Translations under genes and position numbers: made by a program
Part shown: positions 1 to 11,345 of the stretch, one piece after another
Position numbering within the stretch: the stretch's first letter is position 1
How the letters are laid out: each line of letters opens with the position of its first letter
NCBI GenBank assembly: GCA_021234155.1
Contig: JAJEKV010000006.1
Location: 4,997,727 to 5,061,726 of the forward strand
Direction: 5' to 3'
Length of the DNA: 64,000 nt
Source: Isoetes taiwanensis
Taxonomy: Eukaryota; Streptophyta; Lycopodiopsida; Isoetales; Isoetaceae
The notes under the pieces: model-generated
Told to the model about the DNA's origin: nothing
The model's input: the letters and a program-made list of their open reading frames with translations, nothing else
Databases searched by the model: none

Positions 1-271
1 ACTACGGCATCAGTGGGTTTGTTGGGGTCATACCTCCAGGAGGTTATGGATGCACAGACTCATTTATGTCCTACGGGACGGTATTGAACTGTCCTATACA
101 ATTGTACAGCGTGCCAACATACTTATTACTGCTAAGGTTTTTCCCTCGAAAACCCTTCGGGGCGGGGTTTTTTTAATCCTGTCAGTAATACGCTTGCTGC
201 TCTCTTTTTGTTCGGGTCCCATAGGCCAATTGGTCTCCGTGGACGTAAAAATCTATTCTATTCTATTCTAT
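1..271 (+). mobile_element. 3' end of a TTCTA-tailed LINE (copy 1)
   Basis: This is the first of four fragments in the window that share one 3' end. A G/C-rich hairpin (about 138-180, arms rich in CCC and GGG, followed by a T run and AATCC) precedes AGTAATACGCTTG, then CCCATAGGCCAATTGG, TCTCCGTGGACG and a short A-rich stretch. The copy ends in a pentanucleotide TTCTA tail at 251-271. The minus-strand copy at 51.7-52.3 kb joins this same end to a LINE ORF2 C-terminus, so I read all four as 5'-truncated copies of one non-LTR retrotransposon family. The left boundary lies outside the window or is not resolvable. A SINE that borrows the LINE tail is the main alternative. Confidence 0.6.
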
Positions 272-299
272 CAAATGCATATGAAATTTAAGAGGAGAT

Positions 300-721
300 A
301 ACATGTTTGGCACCCACAGCGTTGCTGGCCTCCCAAGAGGCCATAAAACATCTCATTTGCAAATACTGGTTCAGGCGACATATCAAGACCAAGGCTCTTT
401 ATCACATAATGATCTTTGCAACTGCACTTTCCTATAAGCATATCATAAGAGATCTCATTTTTGCTCTAAAGATAAAGTATCAACCAACTTCGTAAATGCA
501 TTTGGACGACCGATGGAGCGTCTTGGTAGGGTTTTTGCTAGTGACTGCTTCACGTTTATGTTTATAGCTAGAGCTACCCGGATTTCAGTGTTCTTTAGCT
601 CTTGGAAAGCCCATTCAGAGCTCTTTCCAATAATGTGTGGCATTGTAGGTTTCAAATTTAGGCGCATAGCCTTCTCGGCCTGGACATATTTCGACCCTTT
701 TGAAAGCAATAACTTCAACAT
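300..721 (-). pseudogene. Degenerate transposon-associated reading frame
   Basis: A minus-strand frame of 88 codons (455-721) continues past stop codons to about 300. One stretch (NAFTKLVDTLSLEQK) resembles the SxxKFxxLVxxLSxEQK signature found N-terminal in some plant transposon-borne proteins that precede plant-mobile-domain or Ulp1-like modules. That resemblance is recalled from family knowledge and is weak. There is no catalytic motif and no visible start context. It lies between a LINE 3' end and a LINE ORF1 fragment, so it is best read as transposon debris. Confidence 0.25.
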
Positions 722-832
722 CCAAATTGTCTACAAAATCTCTCGTATCCATGGCGGTGCAGGGGGGCAAATTCGGCACTGCATGTTAACCCTCTGGCTC
801 TAAGAGAGGGCGTCTTTCAAGAAGGTTATTTT

Positions 833-1205
833 TCTGTACTCGCTCCTTATGCTAGTGCACCAAATAATATAAGTGCTTTGAATAGCAGTAGTGCTTTTGC
901 GGATGGTGCCTCGGCACCCCCTGCTGCCAATTCTAATAGAAATCAGTCTCGATCGCTTCCTTCTATGTCCTCAACTTCTGAAGCAACTGATAACAAGGAG
1001 CACTTTAGTGATTGAATCAAGAAGAACTTGTCGTGAAGTACTTTTGCTATTTGTATTATTACGGCCATTGATATGATAGTTCAAGATTATAAAAAAGATC
1101 TCAGTAACCTCATTTGAAGTTTTGTTACCTTCCGTTGATGTTTTCTATCAGCGTAATATGTACAAGAATAGTCTTCAAGTGTCTGGATATAACGTTGTTT
1201 GTAAC
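833..1205 (+). pseudogene. LINE ORF1 fragment
   Basis: This stretch is clearly related in nucleotide sequence to 9076-9450 inside the long poly(A) LINE. Shared landmarks include AGTGCTTTGAATAGC, GATCTCAGTAA and TTTTCTATCAGC. The translated block is rich in S, A and N and is followed by the frame that in the longer copy reads ...DLSNLL. It carries stop codons and an internal deletion of about 30 bp relative to the longer copy, so it is a dead partial copy of the same LINE family. Confidence 0.6.
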
Positions 1206-2718
1206 GGACCTAGCAACCTAGCACCAACATTAAGATGTAAGTAACGTTGCCATTATATAAGAGTGCATTTTCAATGGTAAAATAAATGATTATGTGCTAG
1301 GAATACATGCATGCAATGTGTTCATGCATGCAGCGTGTGCATGCATGCAAGGGCATCGCTAGGTTATATAAGCGCAACAATATTATTCTTGATTTCTTGG
1401 GAAGGAGTTTTCCATGGGAAAGAAGCCTTTTTTGTTGTGGTAGATGCACTTGCACTAGATTGATCAGAATTGAACTGAGGAGAAGGAGCAAAGTATTTCC
1501 AGGTGGGGGTCAAGTCTTACACCTGGGGTTCTTGTGATGTCTATGTCATGGTTGACGTATTTTGGGAAAGCTTAATGAGCTTTGATGATGATTTGTAGAT
1601 TTAATGGATTGAGGCATGATCTGAATTGAATTAATATAATCAAAGATAGATTCTTGAATATAAAAGAGAAGAATGTGCTTGTTGTTAATGGCTGCATTTA
1701 ATTAAAAGAATTATGATTTATCATATTTCTGATTTGGTAATAATCTGCATGAATTATTGTTAAGGGATGTATCATGGTGTGCTTGGTTACCCACTAGTAT
1801 GGTATTATGGTTTGCTACACAAATTTGGTTGACATTGAGAACTTCTTGTTGGAATATGCTATGATATATTTATGCAAGGTGCTATAATAGTATTGGAATG
1901 CTCTATGATATAATCCTCTGGGGTCGGAGTCTAGGTACGATGGTCTAGACTCGCGGTTATTGCACAGTGATATGTGAATGGTTTATTTGGAACATCGGGC
2001 GTTGGTACCTTAGGGTACAACGTCTTGCACAGTTAAGTACCCCGCCTCTATGTCACTGGCCTGATCAGCCGAGTTGACCATGCTCAGACCCAGAGGAATA
2101 TTGGTTGTTGTCTATGTTGCCATGGTTGCTAAGTTGTTATTATGTTAATTGGGATGTCTTGTATTGAATTACAATGGTTGTAGTATGTAGTAGCTATTCG
2201 TGGGTAAATTGTGCATTGTGGGACATGCTTGTATGGATTACTAACTTGAGTTTCAAGGGCGAGGTTACGGTAAGGTTAAGTTATTGTTTTTGGATGGATG
2301 CATTATGTTGTTGATGCTTAGGCATGTCCTAGAACCTCGATCCCCACTTAGTCCATGTGACTAACCCCTGTTGATGGTGTAAGCAGACATGCAAGAGGCT
2401 CTGGAGTGTAACTAAGCTTTGGGAAGGTGATAGTAGGAATTGGATTGCAAATAAACAAACTTGTTGATTATTACAAGAACTGGGTTGAAACTATAATTGC
2501 TAAGTTCATGGATGTAGCGTGAGAATATTATTATTGGTTATGGGGGAATAGTTTTTGGGACCTTGGAATATTGATATAAAGATTAAATTCTTTACCTAAG
2601 TGTTATTGTTGCGAATGCATGAGTTAATTTCTTAAGTTTTTAAGCTTAAGTAGATCCAATGGTCGAGATTGATGGGATCTCTAGTTACCATAAAGGTTAA
2701 CTAGCCAGGCCCGTCACA
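1206..2718. other. Gene-free stretch, probably a partial gypsy-type LTR
   Basis: No coding sequence is recognised. The right end reads GGCCCGTCACA (ending at 2718), which on the minus strand is TGTGACGGGCC, a typical gypsy LTR terminus. The middle (about 1915-2100) is a G/C-richer block resembling long plant LTR interiors. Near 1305-1370 there are several CATGCATG (RY-type) palindromes followed by a TATATAAG box at about 1364. A matching left LTR terminus was not found, so the element boundaries are open. Confidence 0.3.
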
Positions 2719-3211
2719 AATCCACAGTCCTAATATCAGATTTTTTTTGCAGGAGATAGGTTTCTTGTCTCTATAGAGGGCCGCACTTGACTTTCACATT
2801 ATCTACTTTTCAAAAGTAGTTAGCATGGGCAATGATTGTCTCCCCGACCTTGCTTACACCATGGCAATGGGTCCACAGTGCCTCAAGGTCTACGGGAAGG
2901 AAAGACGAGCTCAATGGTTCTCCCGATGGAATATGCAGGAAACAGATGCATACCGATAAAAATGGAAGAAGATCACCATCACTTGAAGTGGTATCTTAAC
3001 ACTTGCTTCCTCAGCCAGCTTTGGGATGCTGGTGCCTTGGAACAGGTCAAGACGACACACTACCAGTGCTATATCAATCCCATGCTTACATGGATTTCAT
3101 AACACTACTTGTATACACATTCGCCCATGAAGAAGCACATATTCATAGCTATAATTCGTACAGGTGCACATCGCCTCTGAATTGAGACAAGCAGATGGGC
3201 TCAAAAGGTTC

Positions 3212-3275
<64 letters not shown>

Positions 3276-3384
3276 CATGTTCATGAGAACATGCTTTATC
3301 AGTGTTGTCAATACATCGTCATTGAGGGCAAATGTCACACTCTTTAGAACTGTCTGACAATTGCCCACATCCGAGCCACTATAC
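2719..3384. other. Stretch without a recognised gene
   Basis: An open frame of 88 codons at 2836-3102 and overlapping frames show no family I recognise and no start or splice context that decides for a gene. The stretch also contains a GATA microsatellite (listed separately). Confidence 0.5.
3213..3275 (+). repeat. (GATA)n microsatellite
   Basis: About 15 uninterrupted copies of the tetranucleotide GATA. It lies 100 bp upstream of TTCTA-tailed LINE copy 2 and has no coding potential. Confidence 0.95.
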
Positions 3385-3680
3385 TGAGCTTCCCCCCAAC
3401 CAGCCGCTCCATATGCTGATGGACACGGCTTCAGTAGGGTTACTGGGATCTTATCTCTAAGAATATACGCACTCAGCCATGTCCTCCAGTATGGTACTGA
3501 CTGATGCTATATCATATCGTTGTACAGTCTGCCAGCTTACTTATTACTGCCAAGGTTTTTCCCCGAGAACCTTTCGGGGAGGGGGTTTAATCCTGATAGT
3601 AATACGCTTGCTGCTATCTTTATTTGAGTCCCATAGGCCAATTAGTCACGGTGGACAATAAAAATACATTCTATTCTACT
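3385..3680 (+). mobile_element. 3' end of a TTCTA-tailed LINE (copy 2)
   Basis: It aligns with copy 1 over its whole length: GGCTTCAGTAGGGTT matches GGCATCAGTGGGTTT, then comes the CCC/GGG hairpin at about 3556-3592, AGTAATACGCTTGCTGCT, CCCATAGGCCAATTAG, and a short ATTCTATTCTA tail at 3667-3680. It extends further 5' than copy 1 can show. The tail is only two units long. Relative to the other copies the GGTCTCCG box is mutated to AGTCACGG. Confidence 0.6.
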
Positions 3681-4600
3681 TTTGTGGTATCATAATCTAC
3701 GTTTCAATACCTACATTATGGTATGCTTCAAATTTCAAGCTTAATAAGAAAATGTTAATGCTATATCTCTCAAAGTCAAAGTATAAATCCCATTCAAAGA
3801 ATTTCCCAAGCATTTTTATTTATTCAAATATTAGTCCACAAAGTCTTCTTCTCTACTACAGGCCAATAAAACTTGTAGAGAATTTATGCCCATTTCAGAA
3901 TCATCAGAAATTTCCATTGTATCACTGCTACTTATATTACATTGCCATTAATTATCTAGAATCTCACATACATAGATATGTTTCATCCACTAAAATTAGT
4001 CCAGCATAATTTCTGCCACTTAAACCCATGTACCTAACAAAAGGAATTTTTATTTTACAAGATATCATCAACTTTTTGAATCTGCAACCGATTCTTTATG
4101 ACATGGAGGATTTCATAGCCGATAGATTTACTGATATGTTGTGGTGATTGTTTAAACCTCAGAGAGTTGAACAGTTTTTACACCATGCAAGAATTGCATT
4201 CTTCAACTTTTCTAGCATAAGGGGGTCCAAACCTTTCTAAAATTGGAAGTAATTGACATTTTATGATAGAACATTTTATTTGCATGCTTTCATGTTCACT
4301 GCTTTCAGATGACATTATGTGAAGTCATCAAACCATATTTAGCTCAAAAACGTTGTTTGAGGTTGTGAATTGTTTCTTATTTACTATAAACAAGTTTTGA
4401 TATAAAACTTGCAGTCATAAGTTGTCAACTCTAGGAGCTACAGTCCAATAGTTTGTGAAGTGTTCATAAAACATTTTGAACTTAATTATTAGTAAAGAAG
4501 CTTTGATACAAAATCTAGGACAAACACAAAATTGAAATGATTTAATTAAACTCATATATAAGCTTGCCAAGGGCAATAAATGATGCACCATATATTCCAT
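3681..4600. other. AT-rich stretch, nothing recognised
   Basis: Both strands were read; no protein family, RNA gene or element terminus was recognised. Short frames here are isolated and lack context. Confidence 0.5.
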
Positions 4601-4602
4601 TA

Positions 4603-4667
4603 AGAAAGAGAGAAAGAAAGAGAGAAAGAAAGAGAGAAAGAGAGAAGGAAGGAAGGAAGGAAGGAAG
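4603..4667 (+). repeat. GAAA/GGAA purine microsatellite
   Basis: An all-purine run of AAAG, GAGA and GGAA tetranucleotides about 65 bases long, ending in five GGAA units. Confidence 0.9.
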
Positions 4668-4723
4668 ATTTGTTTTTAAAGTGGTTGTTACTAAAGATTT
4701 GTTTTTAAAGTGGTTGTTACTAG
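4668..4723 (+). repeat. 27-28 bp tandem duplication
   Basis: The block GATTTGTTTTTAAAGTGG plus TTGTTACTA occurs twice head to tail with no mismatch, directly after the purine microsatellite. It looks like a recent slippage or duplication event. Confidence 0.85.
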
Positions 4724-4768
4724 ACAATAATGGAGTTTAGCTAAGGTAATAGTACAAATAACTCAATT

Positions 4769-5260
4769 TTTATGATAGACAATATTTTTTATAAACGTAA
4801 TCCCTCGACAATATAGATCTCGAATTTCATGTTAAAATACCACATCGTATGGAGATTTGATTATAAATAGGTATAGACCATTTTTGGTTCGCACTTAGGC
4901 TTGCCATATTTTGAAGCAATACAACATTTTTTTTCAACTCATGAACGAAACATGTGATAGATGTTCCAAATGTAGTTTCTATCAGTGCAAACATACAAAG
5001 AAATCTTCTTATTTCTTACTGTCATAAACTTAGTACATGTGTTTGCTGTTTAGGAGTGTCGTAGTTTATGTATGATAATAATAAATTTAGCTTGTCTTTT
5101 ATGATAGACTATGTTTTTTATGGATTTAAACCTTCATTGGCAACATAGATCTCCAATTCGATATTAAAAATAACATACTGCTATATGCAAGGTTTGAATA
5201 TAACTAGGCATGGACCATTATGATCTACAATTAGACAAATTGTGTATAAAAGTAAATCTA
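4769..5260 (+). repeat. Degenerate direct repeat, period about 328 bp
   Basis: The segment from 4769 (TTATGATAGACAATATTTT, then CTCGACAATATAGATCTCGA and TATAAATAGGTATAGACCAT) recurs in order from 5097 (TTATGATAGACTATG, GGCAACATAGATCTCCAATT, ATAACTAGGCATGGACCATT). Divergence is high and spacing is conserved, so this looks like an old tandem duplication. No gene is visible in it. Confidence 0.6.
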
Positions 5261-5508
5261 TATATCCCCAATTATATTTATGATTTTCTATCTTTTGAAA
5301 TATAATTTCTGGAAGGGTGAGTGGATATTCGTTTAGGTTCAATTTGCTTGTGCTTCAACATTACCCTTTTCTTAATGCAATTTTAACAACCAACTAATTT
5401 TCTCGAATAGAGTATTATACATGGGACATATATATTCTAAAGGCAATTTCAAAATAAATTAAGACAATGATGTTCTGGGTTTAAACAATCCTAAGCCATA
5501 TGGACCAG

Positions 5509-5638
5509 CAAGGGAAATAGACATAGCAGTCTATCTTTACTTTTATAGCTTTTCATATTTGTTCTTCATTCAAGGGAAATAAAAATAGCAATCTATCTTT
5601 ACTTTTATAGCTTTTCATATTTGTTCTTCATTCTTTTT
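5509..5638 (+). repeat. 65-bp tandem duplication
   Basis: Two adjacent units share AAGGGAAATA, AGCARTCTATCTTTACTTTT and ATAGCTTTTCATATTTGTTC with a few mismatches in the first 20 bases. The high similarity suggests a fairly recent duplication. Confidence 0.85.
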
Positions 5639-5787
5639 GTATTGCGTCTACAACTTGGGAAGTTTGAAAATATGAGTTCTGAGGCCACTATTCAATGCAT
5701 AGATTTGCAAAATCTAGGGAACATGTAATTTCACAGATATAGAATTTTTTCTCTAAATCTCAAGGTCATGAGCATTAGTTATTTCTA

Positions 5788-6470
5788 GGGAAAACTACAA
5801 AATACCCTTATGTTTTGACAAATTTTACCACATATCTCTGAGTTTTTATAATTTCCTGAGATGCCCTTGGTCAAAATACAAAGTATTGTGTATCATTTAA
5901 AATTATTCAAATGCCCTTAAGATTTACATTAATTTCCCAAATGCTCGTAAGTTTTCTTTGAATTTCCCAAATGCCCTTGAGAACTGGAACTTGAGTTTCT
6001 TTCAAATTTCAAATGCTTCAAAATTCGCCAAATACTCTTAGGCCCTGCATGTGAATAAACTATGATTTCTATCCTTGCATCCTTCACTACTTTTTTAACT
6101 CCTACAAATCCTCTTTCTTGATTTTATTTGGCTACAATAAGTTGTTATTGTAAATTGGATCGAATTAGTGCTTTCGACAAGAGGATCATTGCAAGGAACT
6201 TGATGGGCTAAGAGTAACTCAGTGGAGCAAAAATTTATTTAGTGTCTTGCCTTCCTTTAAGGTACTGAGAATAGAAATAGGCATCTTTGCTAAAAAGGCG
6301 CCATGAATATCTGTTACATTACATGAAATATGAAAAACTAGAGGGCATTAGGTGAAATTTAAAATTGTACAGAGAGATATACGTTGACCAAGGGCATCTC
6401 AGTAATTCATTTAAACTCAGGGGTATGTCGTGAAATTCGTCAAAATATAAGGGTATTTTGTATTTTTCCC
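5788..6470. mobile_element. Foldback/MITE-like element with long terminal inverted repeats
   Basis: The left end GGGAAAACTACAAAATACCC is the inverted counterpart of the right end GGGTATTTTGTATTTTTCCC. The similarity continues inward for about 90-150 bp, including GAGATGCCCTTGGTCAA on the left and TTGACCAAGGGCATCTC on the right. Left and right flanks (TTATTTCTA and TTATTTTTCTA) could be a 9-bp target duplication with an indel, as in Mutator-like elements. No transposase is present, so it would be non-autonomous. Pieces of the same family recur at 15,365-15,420 and about 17,610-17,650. Confidence 0.6.
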
Positions 6471-6804
6471 TTATTTTTCTAATGAATAGAGTAGCTAACA
6501 AGATACTTATGTATTGCAATTAAAATTGAGATCGATTAACATGAGGGAGTTCTTGATTTTAAATCGAATGTGGATTTGTAATGCTCTCAGGTATACAAAC
6601 ATTTCTTGATTTCTTGAGAATAAGTGTATGCTTTTTTTATGTGTTTATCTTAAGAAAGAAAGAAAGAAAGAGTTTAAAATGTCCAGGGGAACCTAATCGG
6701 GTTATAGGACCAATACAAGCAATGGGCCGAATCTTTAAGTCGTGAAGAAAAATGCAAAAATTATGAAAAAAAAATTATAAAAGTCTTCTTATCGAGAATT
6801 TTAC

Positions 6805-7345
6805 TTTTTTTTTTTTTTTTTTTTTTAGGGGAGTGCAATTTATTAATTTAGAAAATGAGTACAGTGGGTCCCCTCATCGGGACAGATAGAGAAATATAAT
6901 CCAAAGGGAAGAATACCCAAAACTCAACAATTGAAGATGTACTAGTGGCCCAGCCAGTTCTTCTTCCCCACTAATGTAGGTACTATAGGGCGAAGCACCT
7001 TCTTCACCACAAGAGCGAGTACTATAGATAAGGCTGTACACTTCCACCCGTCATTTGCAGCTTGGGGTTTTTTTGTTCTAGACAAGAGTTTACCTTCTTC
7101 ATTGATGGTTGCCTTCATCCTTGTCAACCCAATTACACTTGAAGTATGTGTAAAAACCTTCAAGTCTGCCAATTCTGTCAAGTTCTTTGTTATAGTTCCT
7201 ACCCATCTTCCTATGATGGGCTAGCGCCATTAAGGCCACTTCCATATTGAAGAGGCTTTTAATTTTATCAATGCTAACATCTTGCCCCTCGTAAGCAACC
7301 TGACACCGATGCTTCCAGACCACCCAAAGGGCAATTGATACCAGT
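6805..7345 (-). mobile_element. 5'-truncated poly(A) LINE
   Basis: On the minus strand this ends in a pure run of 22 A (plus-strand T run 6805-6826), preceded by an AATAAATTGCACTCCCCT terminus. The coding part (7099-7323, continuing in another frame to 6942) starts MVWKHRCQVAYEG, like the W(K/R)xRC region after the zinc finger at the C-terminus of plant LINE ORF2. A frameshift separates the two frames. Everything upstream of the last 130 or so ORF2 codons is missing, the usual outcome of target-primed reverse transcription. Confidence 0.7.
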
Positions 7346-8939
7346 GAAGTAGTAATTTGGCAGCTCCCAGATGAAATTATAATACATGACCTACTTTATC
7401 TAAACATAAAGCAAAACAGAATTGAGCCTCATGGGTTTACCTAAGCATAACTCCCAAGAATGGGGGCGATGGATTTCTAGCTATTTTTTCTATGCAACAA
7501 GACTACCATATATTAACATGTAAGAAGGATTTGGCTAGATATTGAACTTTCAATTTTATATGAATTATAAAGTGAACCGTGCAAATGCACCTTTTTGATA
7601 CATCATGCGATGACTCTACTCTTAAAACTGCATAATGGATTCATGGAATAATTTAAGGGCTAAACTTAGCTATTTGGCGATTTTTTAGCATATTTTCGAA
7701 AAAACTTGGCTAAAGTAAATGGAAAAAATTGGGAAAAAATTAATAATTTTAGCTTAACTTTTTTCGGGACTACACCAACCCTGGAGCTCCTTAGCCAAAC
7801 GCTAGAAAGTAAGAGAGTGAAATTTTGTATTGTTTAGCTAAACCGTAGGAACTTTTAGAATGAATTTCAGGCTAGTTTAGCTAATATCATTCTAGTTTAT
7901 AAGAAATATATGATTAGTAGTTTAGTTTCTAAGAAATATATGATTATTAGTTTAGTTTCTAGCATTATAAATTATTTTCAGTCATAGATTTTGCTAATTA
8001 GCATTATTTTAGAATGTTTTCACAAAGAAAATGACTAAAATACGTGGAAATAATTGAAAAAAGGTATAGTAATTTGCCTTAGTATTTTCCGTTGGCCACG
8101 CCATAGAAATTTTTGGGATGATATTTAGGTTAGTTTAGCTAAACGCTAGAAAGTATGAGAGGAAAATCATGTAGAGTTTAGCTAAACCACAGAAAGTTTG
8201 GGGATTAATATCGAGCAAGTTTAGCTAAAGTCATTCTGGCTAATAAGAAATATGCGATTAGTAATTTATTCCCTGAATGGATTTGGAGTCAACATTTTCC
8301 ATTAAGCACAGTGTACCTATATTTGAAAAACACACTGGTATTCCAAAGCTTACTTATAAAGTAGTTCTCTTGATACTATCTTAGGTGATTGTGATCCTCA
8401 TTGTTATGCACCAGTATGCACCCTTGGTTTGTGCATTCCATGTGAAGAACCAAATGATTCATTTCTCCTTCCAGCAGACTCTAAGGTGTTTGCACTATTT
8501 CCACATCTTGATCTTGGTAAGTGAAGTAAAACTACCGTTGTTGCCAAGAAAATGACTTTAAGAGCACCTTGGTCTTGGTCAAATTGACGTGCATTCAAGT
8601 GGCGTAGCAGAAAGTACTCAGCACATCTAGATGCCGCTTTTTACTTGCTAAGGTATGAACATTCTGGAACATCGCTGAACTTGCAACATATGAATGGTGT
8701 AGTTCTAACATAAAAAAACCTTGCCACTCATCTGCCCCTTTGCACCAACACCATCGATGTGAAATTTGTTTATATATGTTGTTTGTTATAATGTGCTAAG
8801 TTATAGATACAATTTTGTAATATAGATTGTCCTAGAGAAGGAATGCGAAATGTCACCTTCGTGTCCTTCGCTCAAACACTCAAACATCAAAAGTGGTTCG
8901 AATTAGACGGAGAGTCCTTCTTGAATACAAGAACTAATT
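7346..8939. other. Gene-free stretch with degenerate direct repeats
   Basis: No gene is recognised. Two blocks are related in direct orientation about 345 bp apart. TTAGCCAAACGCTAGAAAGT (about 7792) recurs as TTAGCTAAACGCTAGAAAGT (about 8137), and the following GTTTAGCTAAACC and TAAGAAATATATGATTAGTA segments recur in order. Around 7885-7965 a 38-bp unit is duplicated in tandem. This looks like an old non-coding transposon or an expanded repeat. Confidence 0.5.
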
Positions 8940-9059
8940 TGAATTGAATGGCTATTATCGTCCACAGAGAGGGTTTAAGGTGGCAAGGGAGTTTCTAATG
9001 TCATCGATTCGCGTAGCGGATCGACATTCTTGCACAAGACGAGCATGCATTGATTTTCT

Positions 9060-10240
9060 TGCTTTGGCGCCCTCGGCTGGTGCACCGAAGAGTACAAGTG
9101 CTTTGAATAGCGGTAATGCTTCTGTGGATGCTGCCTTGGCGCCAGCGGGTGTCAATTCTAACAAAGATCAGTCCCGTCCACTTCCTTGGAGGTCCTCAAC
9201 TTCTTGAGTAAATGCTAGCAGGGAGTGCTTTAGTGATTGGATCAAGAAGGACTTGTCATCAACTATGTCTACTGTGTGTATTGCTACAGCTATTGATGTG
9301 ATGATTCAAGATAATAAAAGAGATCTCAGTAATCTTTTGGGTGAGTTGCGAGCAAAGGAAACTCAGTTGGAGCTTCAGTTACCTTCTGTTGAAGTTTTCT
9401 ATCAGCCTGAAATATGTAAGAATACTCTTCAAGCGTCTGGGTACAATGTGGTCGAGATTGATCATGACTTACCCAAGAAGTGTATTAGTAACTTGTTGTC
9501 GTTTAGTGTGGTTGGTCAATATACTGGAGCATTTCTTGACAGTAGGAAGCTTGGCTATTGGGTGACTGGTCATCTTCGGAGATTAGGGTTGCCACCTTAT
9601 CGTACTTTAAAGATGCTGGATAAGAAGTTCTTTTGATCGTTTTTATGATCTCTTTTGTGGGTCGTGGAGCAACTGGTGGCACGTGGTGTGGACCCAATGT
9701 GGAGTGATTATATTTTGTACCAGCCTTACTGCTTTGGATTTTCTCACCTGCATGCGACTCTGTTCTTAGGATGCCATGTTGGTTTTCTATTCCTAATCTT
9801 CCTCCCCGAGCTCTTGGTGCCGGGAGTTTCTTATCGATATTGCTAATGGTGCGGGTACTCATCGGCCCATTCTATTGTTGATGGTGCTAAAATTTGTGTT
9901 TCTCTTCCTTACGGTCGGGTCTTCCCGACCGTGTGGTTGTGAAAAGTGGCCCTATCTTTACGAAGTATGCTTTGCGGTTGCTCAATGGCCCTCGGCTTGC
10001 GATTTATTTCCTCAACTTGCTTTATTTGCAAATTTTTAGTATAAGAGATCGCCCTGCAATGGTCCCTTCTTCCTCTATGCCTCCTACCTCTAGGTCCCCT
10101 TTACCCTCTGTTGTCCCTTACGCCAATGCTACTCTTACCTCTGTTGTTGCTACTCCATCTGTTTGCTAAAACCACTATCCCACGGAAGATTGTGCATACT
10201 TCCGCTTTTGAAGAGGATGCTAGGGCTAAGTTCTGAAGAT
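9060..10240 (+). pseudogene. LINE ORF1 (nucleic-acid-binding protein), broken
   Basis: The best frame (9253-9636) reads about 127 residues and includes a charged helical block (IQDNKRDLSNLLGELRAKET), likely a short coiled coil, followed by a beta-rich stretch ending ...LPPYRTLKMLDKKFF. Readable sequence then continues across stops to about 10,060. Plant LINE ORF1 proteins usually place a DUF4283-type domain and a CCHC knuckle here; I see no clean CCHC. The frame is interrupted several times, so no functional product is expected. Identification rests mainly on position upstream of the endonuclease and on the related fragment at 833-1205. Confidence 0.5.
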
Positions 10241-10624
10241 CCGAGAATTGCAAGAGCTGCATGAAAGTGTTCAAGAGCATCATGAAAATGTCCAAGAGGG
10301 ATGGACAAATGTTAATTGGAAAAGAGCTGCACGCAATAAGGCTAGTCAACATGTGTCTCATGTCTTGAGCGATTCTGATAATTTGCATGGAAGGGTGGAG
10401 CAGAGAGGAGGCTCTCCCTTGCCCAGTTACCCAACAAAATTAGAGCAGAGGAGGCTCTCCCTCACCAAGTCTTGAACAAAACAATGGAAGGGTGGAACGG
10501 GAGAGGAGGCTCCCCTTGCCAATTTCGAGGGACGAGGTGGGCTGACCTCCCTTGAACCATGCGAGATGGACATGGTTGAGGCTGGCTCTATTGGTATGGA
10601 GGCGGAACATAATATTTTGGCCAC

Positions 10625-11345
10625 ATGAACCTGTTGTCTTGGAATGTGAGGGGAGTGGCTTCTTCCCCAAGTAAAAGAAGCAAGTTGTCTCTTTACCTGT
10701 CTAAGTTTTCTACGACCTTTTGTTGCCTCCAAGAGCATAAATGCCGCCGGATGATGTACATAAAGTAGCTAATGTATTTGGGCGGGACTATAATGTCTTG
10801 GTGTCTGGCTGGCGATGCATCTAAGGCTGGTGTGCTTATTGCATGGAAGTCGCCTCAGGATGTCACTTTTACTCAAAACAGATAGGTTCTAAGCGGTGGA
10901 TAATAATCAAATGGAAAGATAAGGGCCAAGAATGGGGTTTGATAAATGTATATGCTCATAATAGACCTCGTCAACATGGTGCTTTGTGGGCAACTCTGAG
11001 GAGTAAAGTTCTCCCGGCTTAGGCGGCGAATGTTGCATGGTTGCTCGTTGGCGACTTCAATATGGTCGAGTTGGAAAGAGATAGAAGTGGTCGCGGCTCT
11101 GAAGTGGTGCAAGGATTCGAGCCAGAACAATGGCTACGCCTTTTACATGATGGTCAGCTTATAGAGATTGATGGTGATCAGTCCTTTACGTGGTGTAATG
11201 GTTGGACAGGAGCTGGCAGCTTATGCAAGGCATGATAAAGGGTACTTTAATACTTGTGCAGCTGCTCGGCTAGCGGATTTTCGTCGCTCAAATCTTCTGG
11301 ATAGCTCCATGTCTGATCATAATCCACAACTTCTAACTAATGATG
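10625..11345 (+). pseudogene. LINE ORF2 endonuclease domain, broken
   Basis: The domain opens with MNLLSWNVRGVAS at 10,625, the hallmark start of plant LINE AP-like endonucleases. An LQEHKC block follows (the metal-binding glutamate region), then LLVGDFNMVE at 11,041-11,070 (the GDFN catalytic motif) and SDHNP at about 11,309 (the catalytic SDH histidine motif). Stops and frameshifts lie between these motifs, so the protein is dead although the catalytic residues are still legible. In an intact element this domain nicks target DNA to prime reverse transcription. Confidence 0.8.

Noticed and set aside
2836-3185. Overlapping 88- and 60-codon frames as a gene
   Set aside because: No recognisable domain, no consistent frame and no neighbouring exons; reported only as unassigned sequence.
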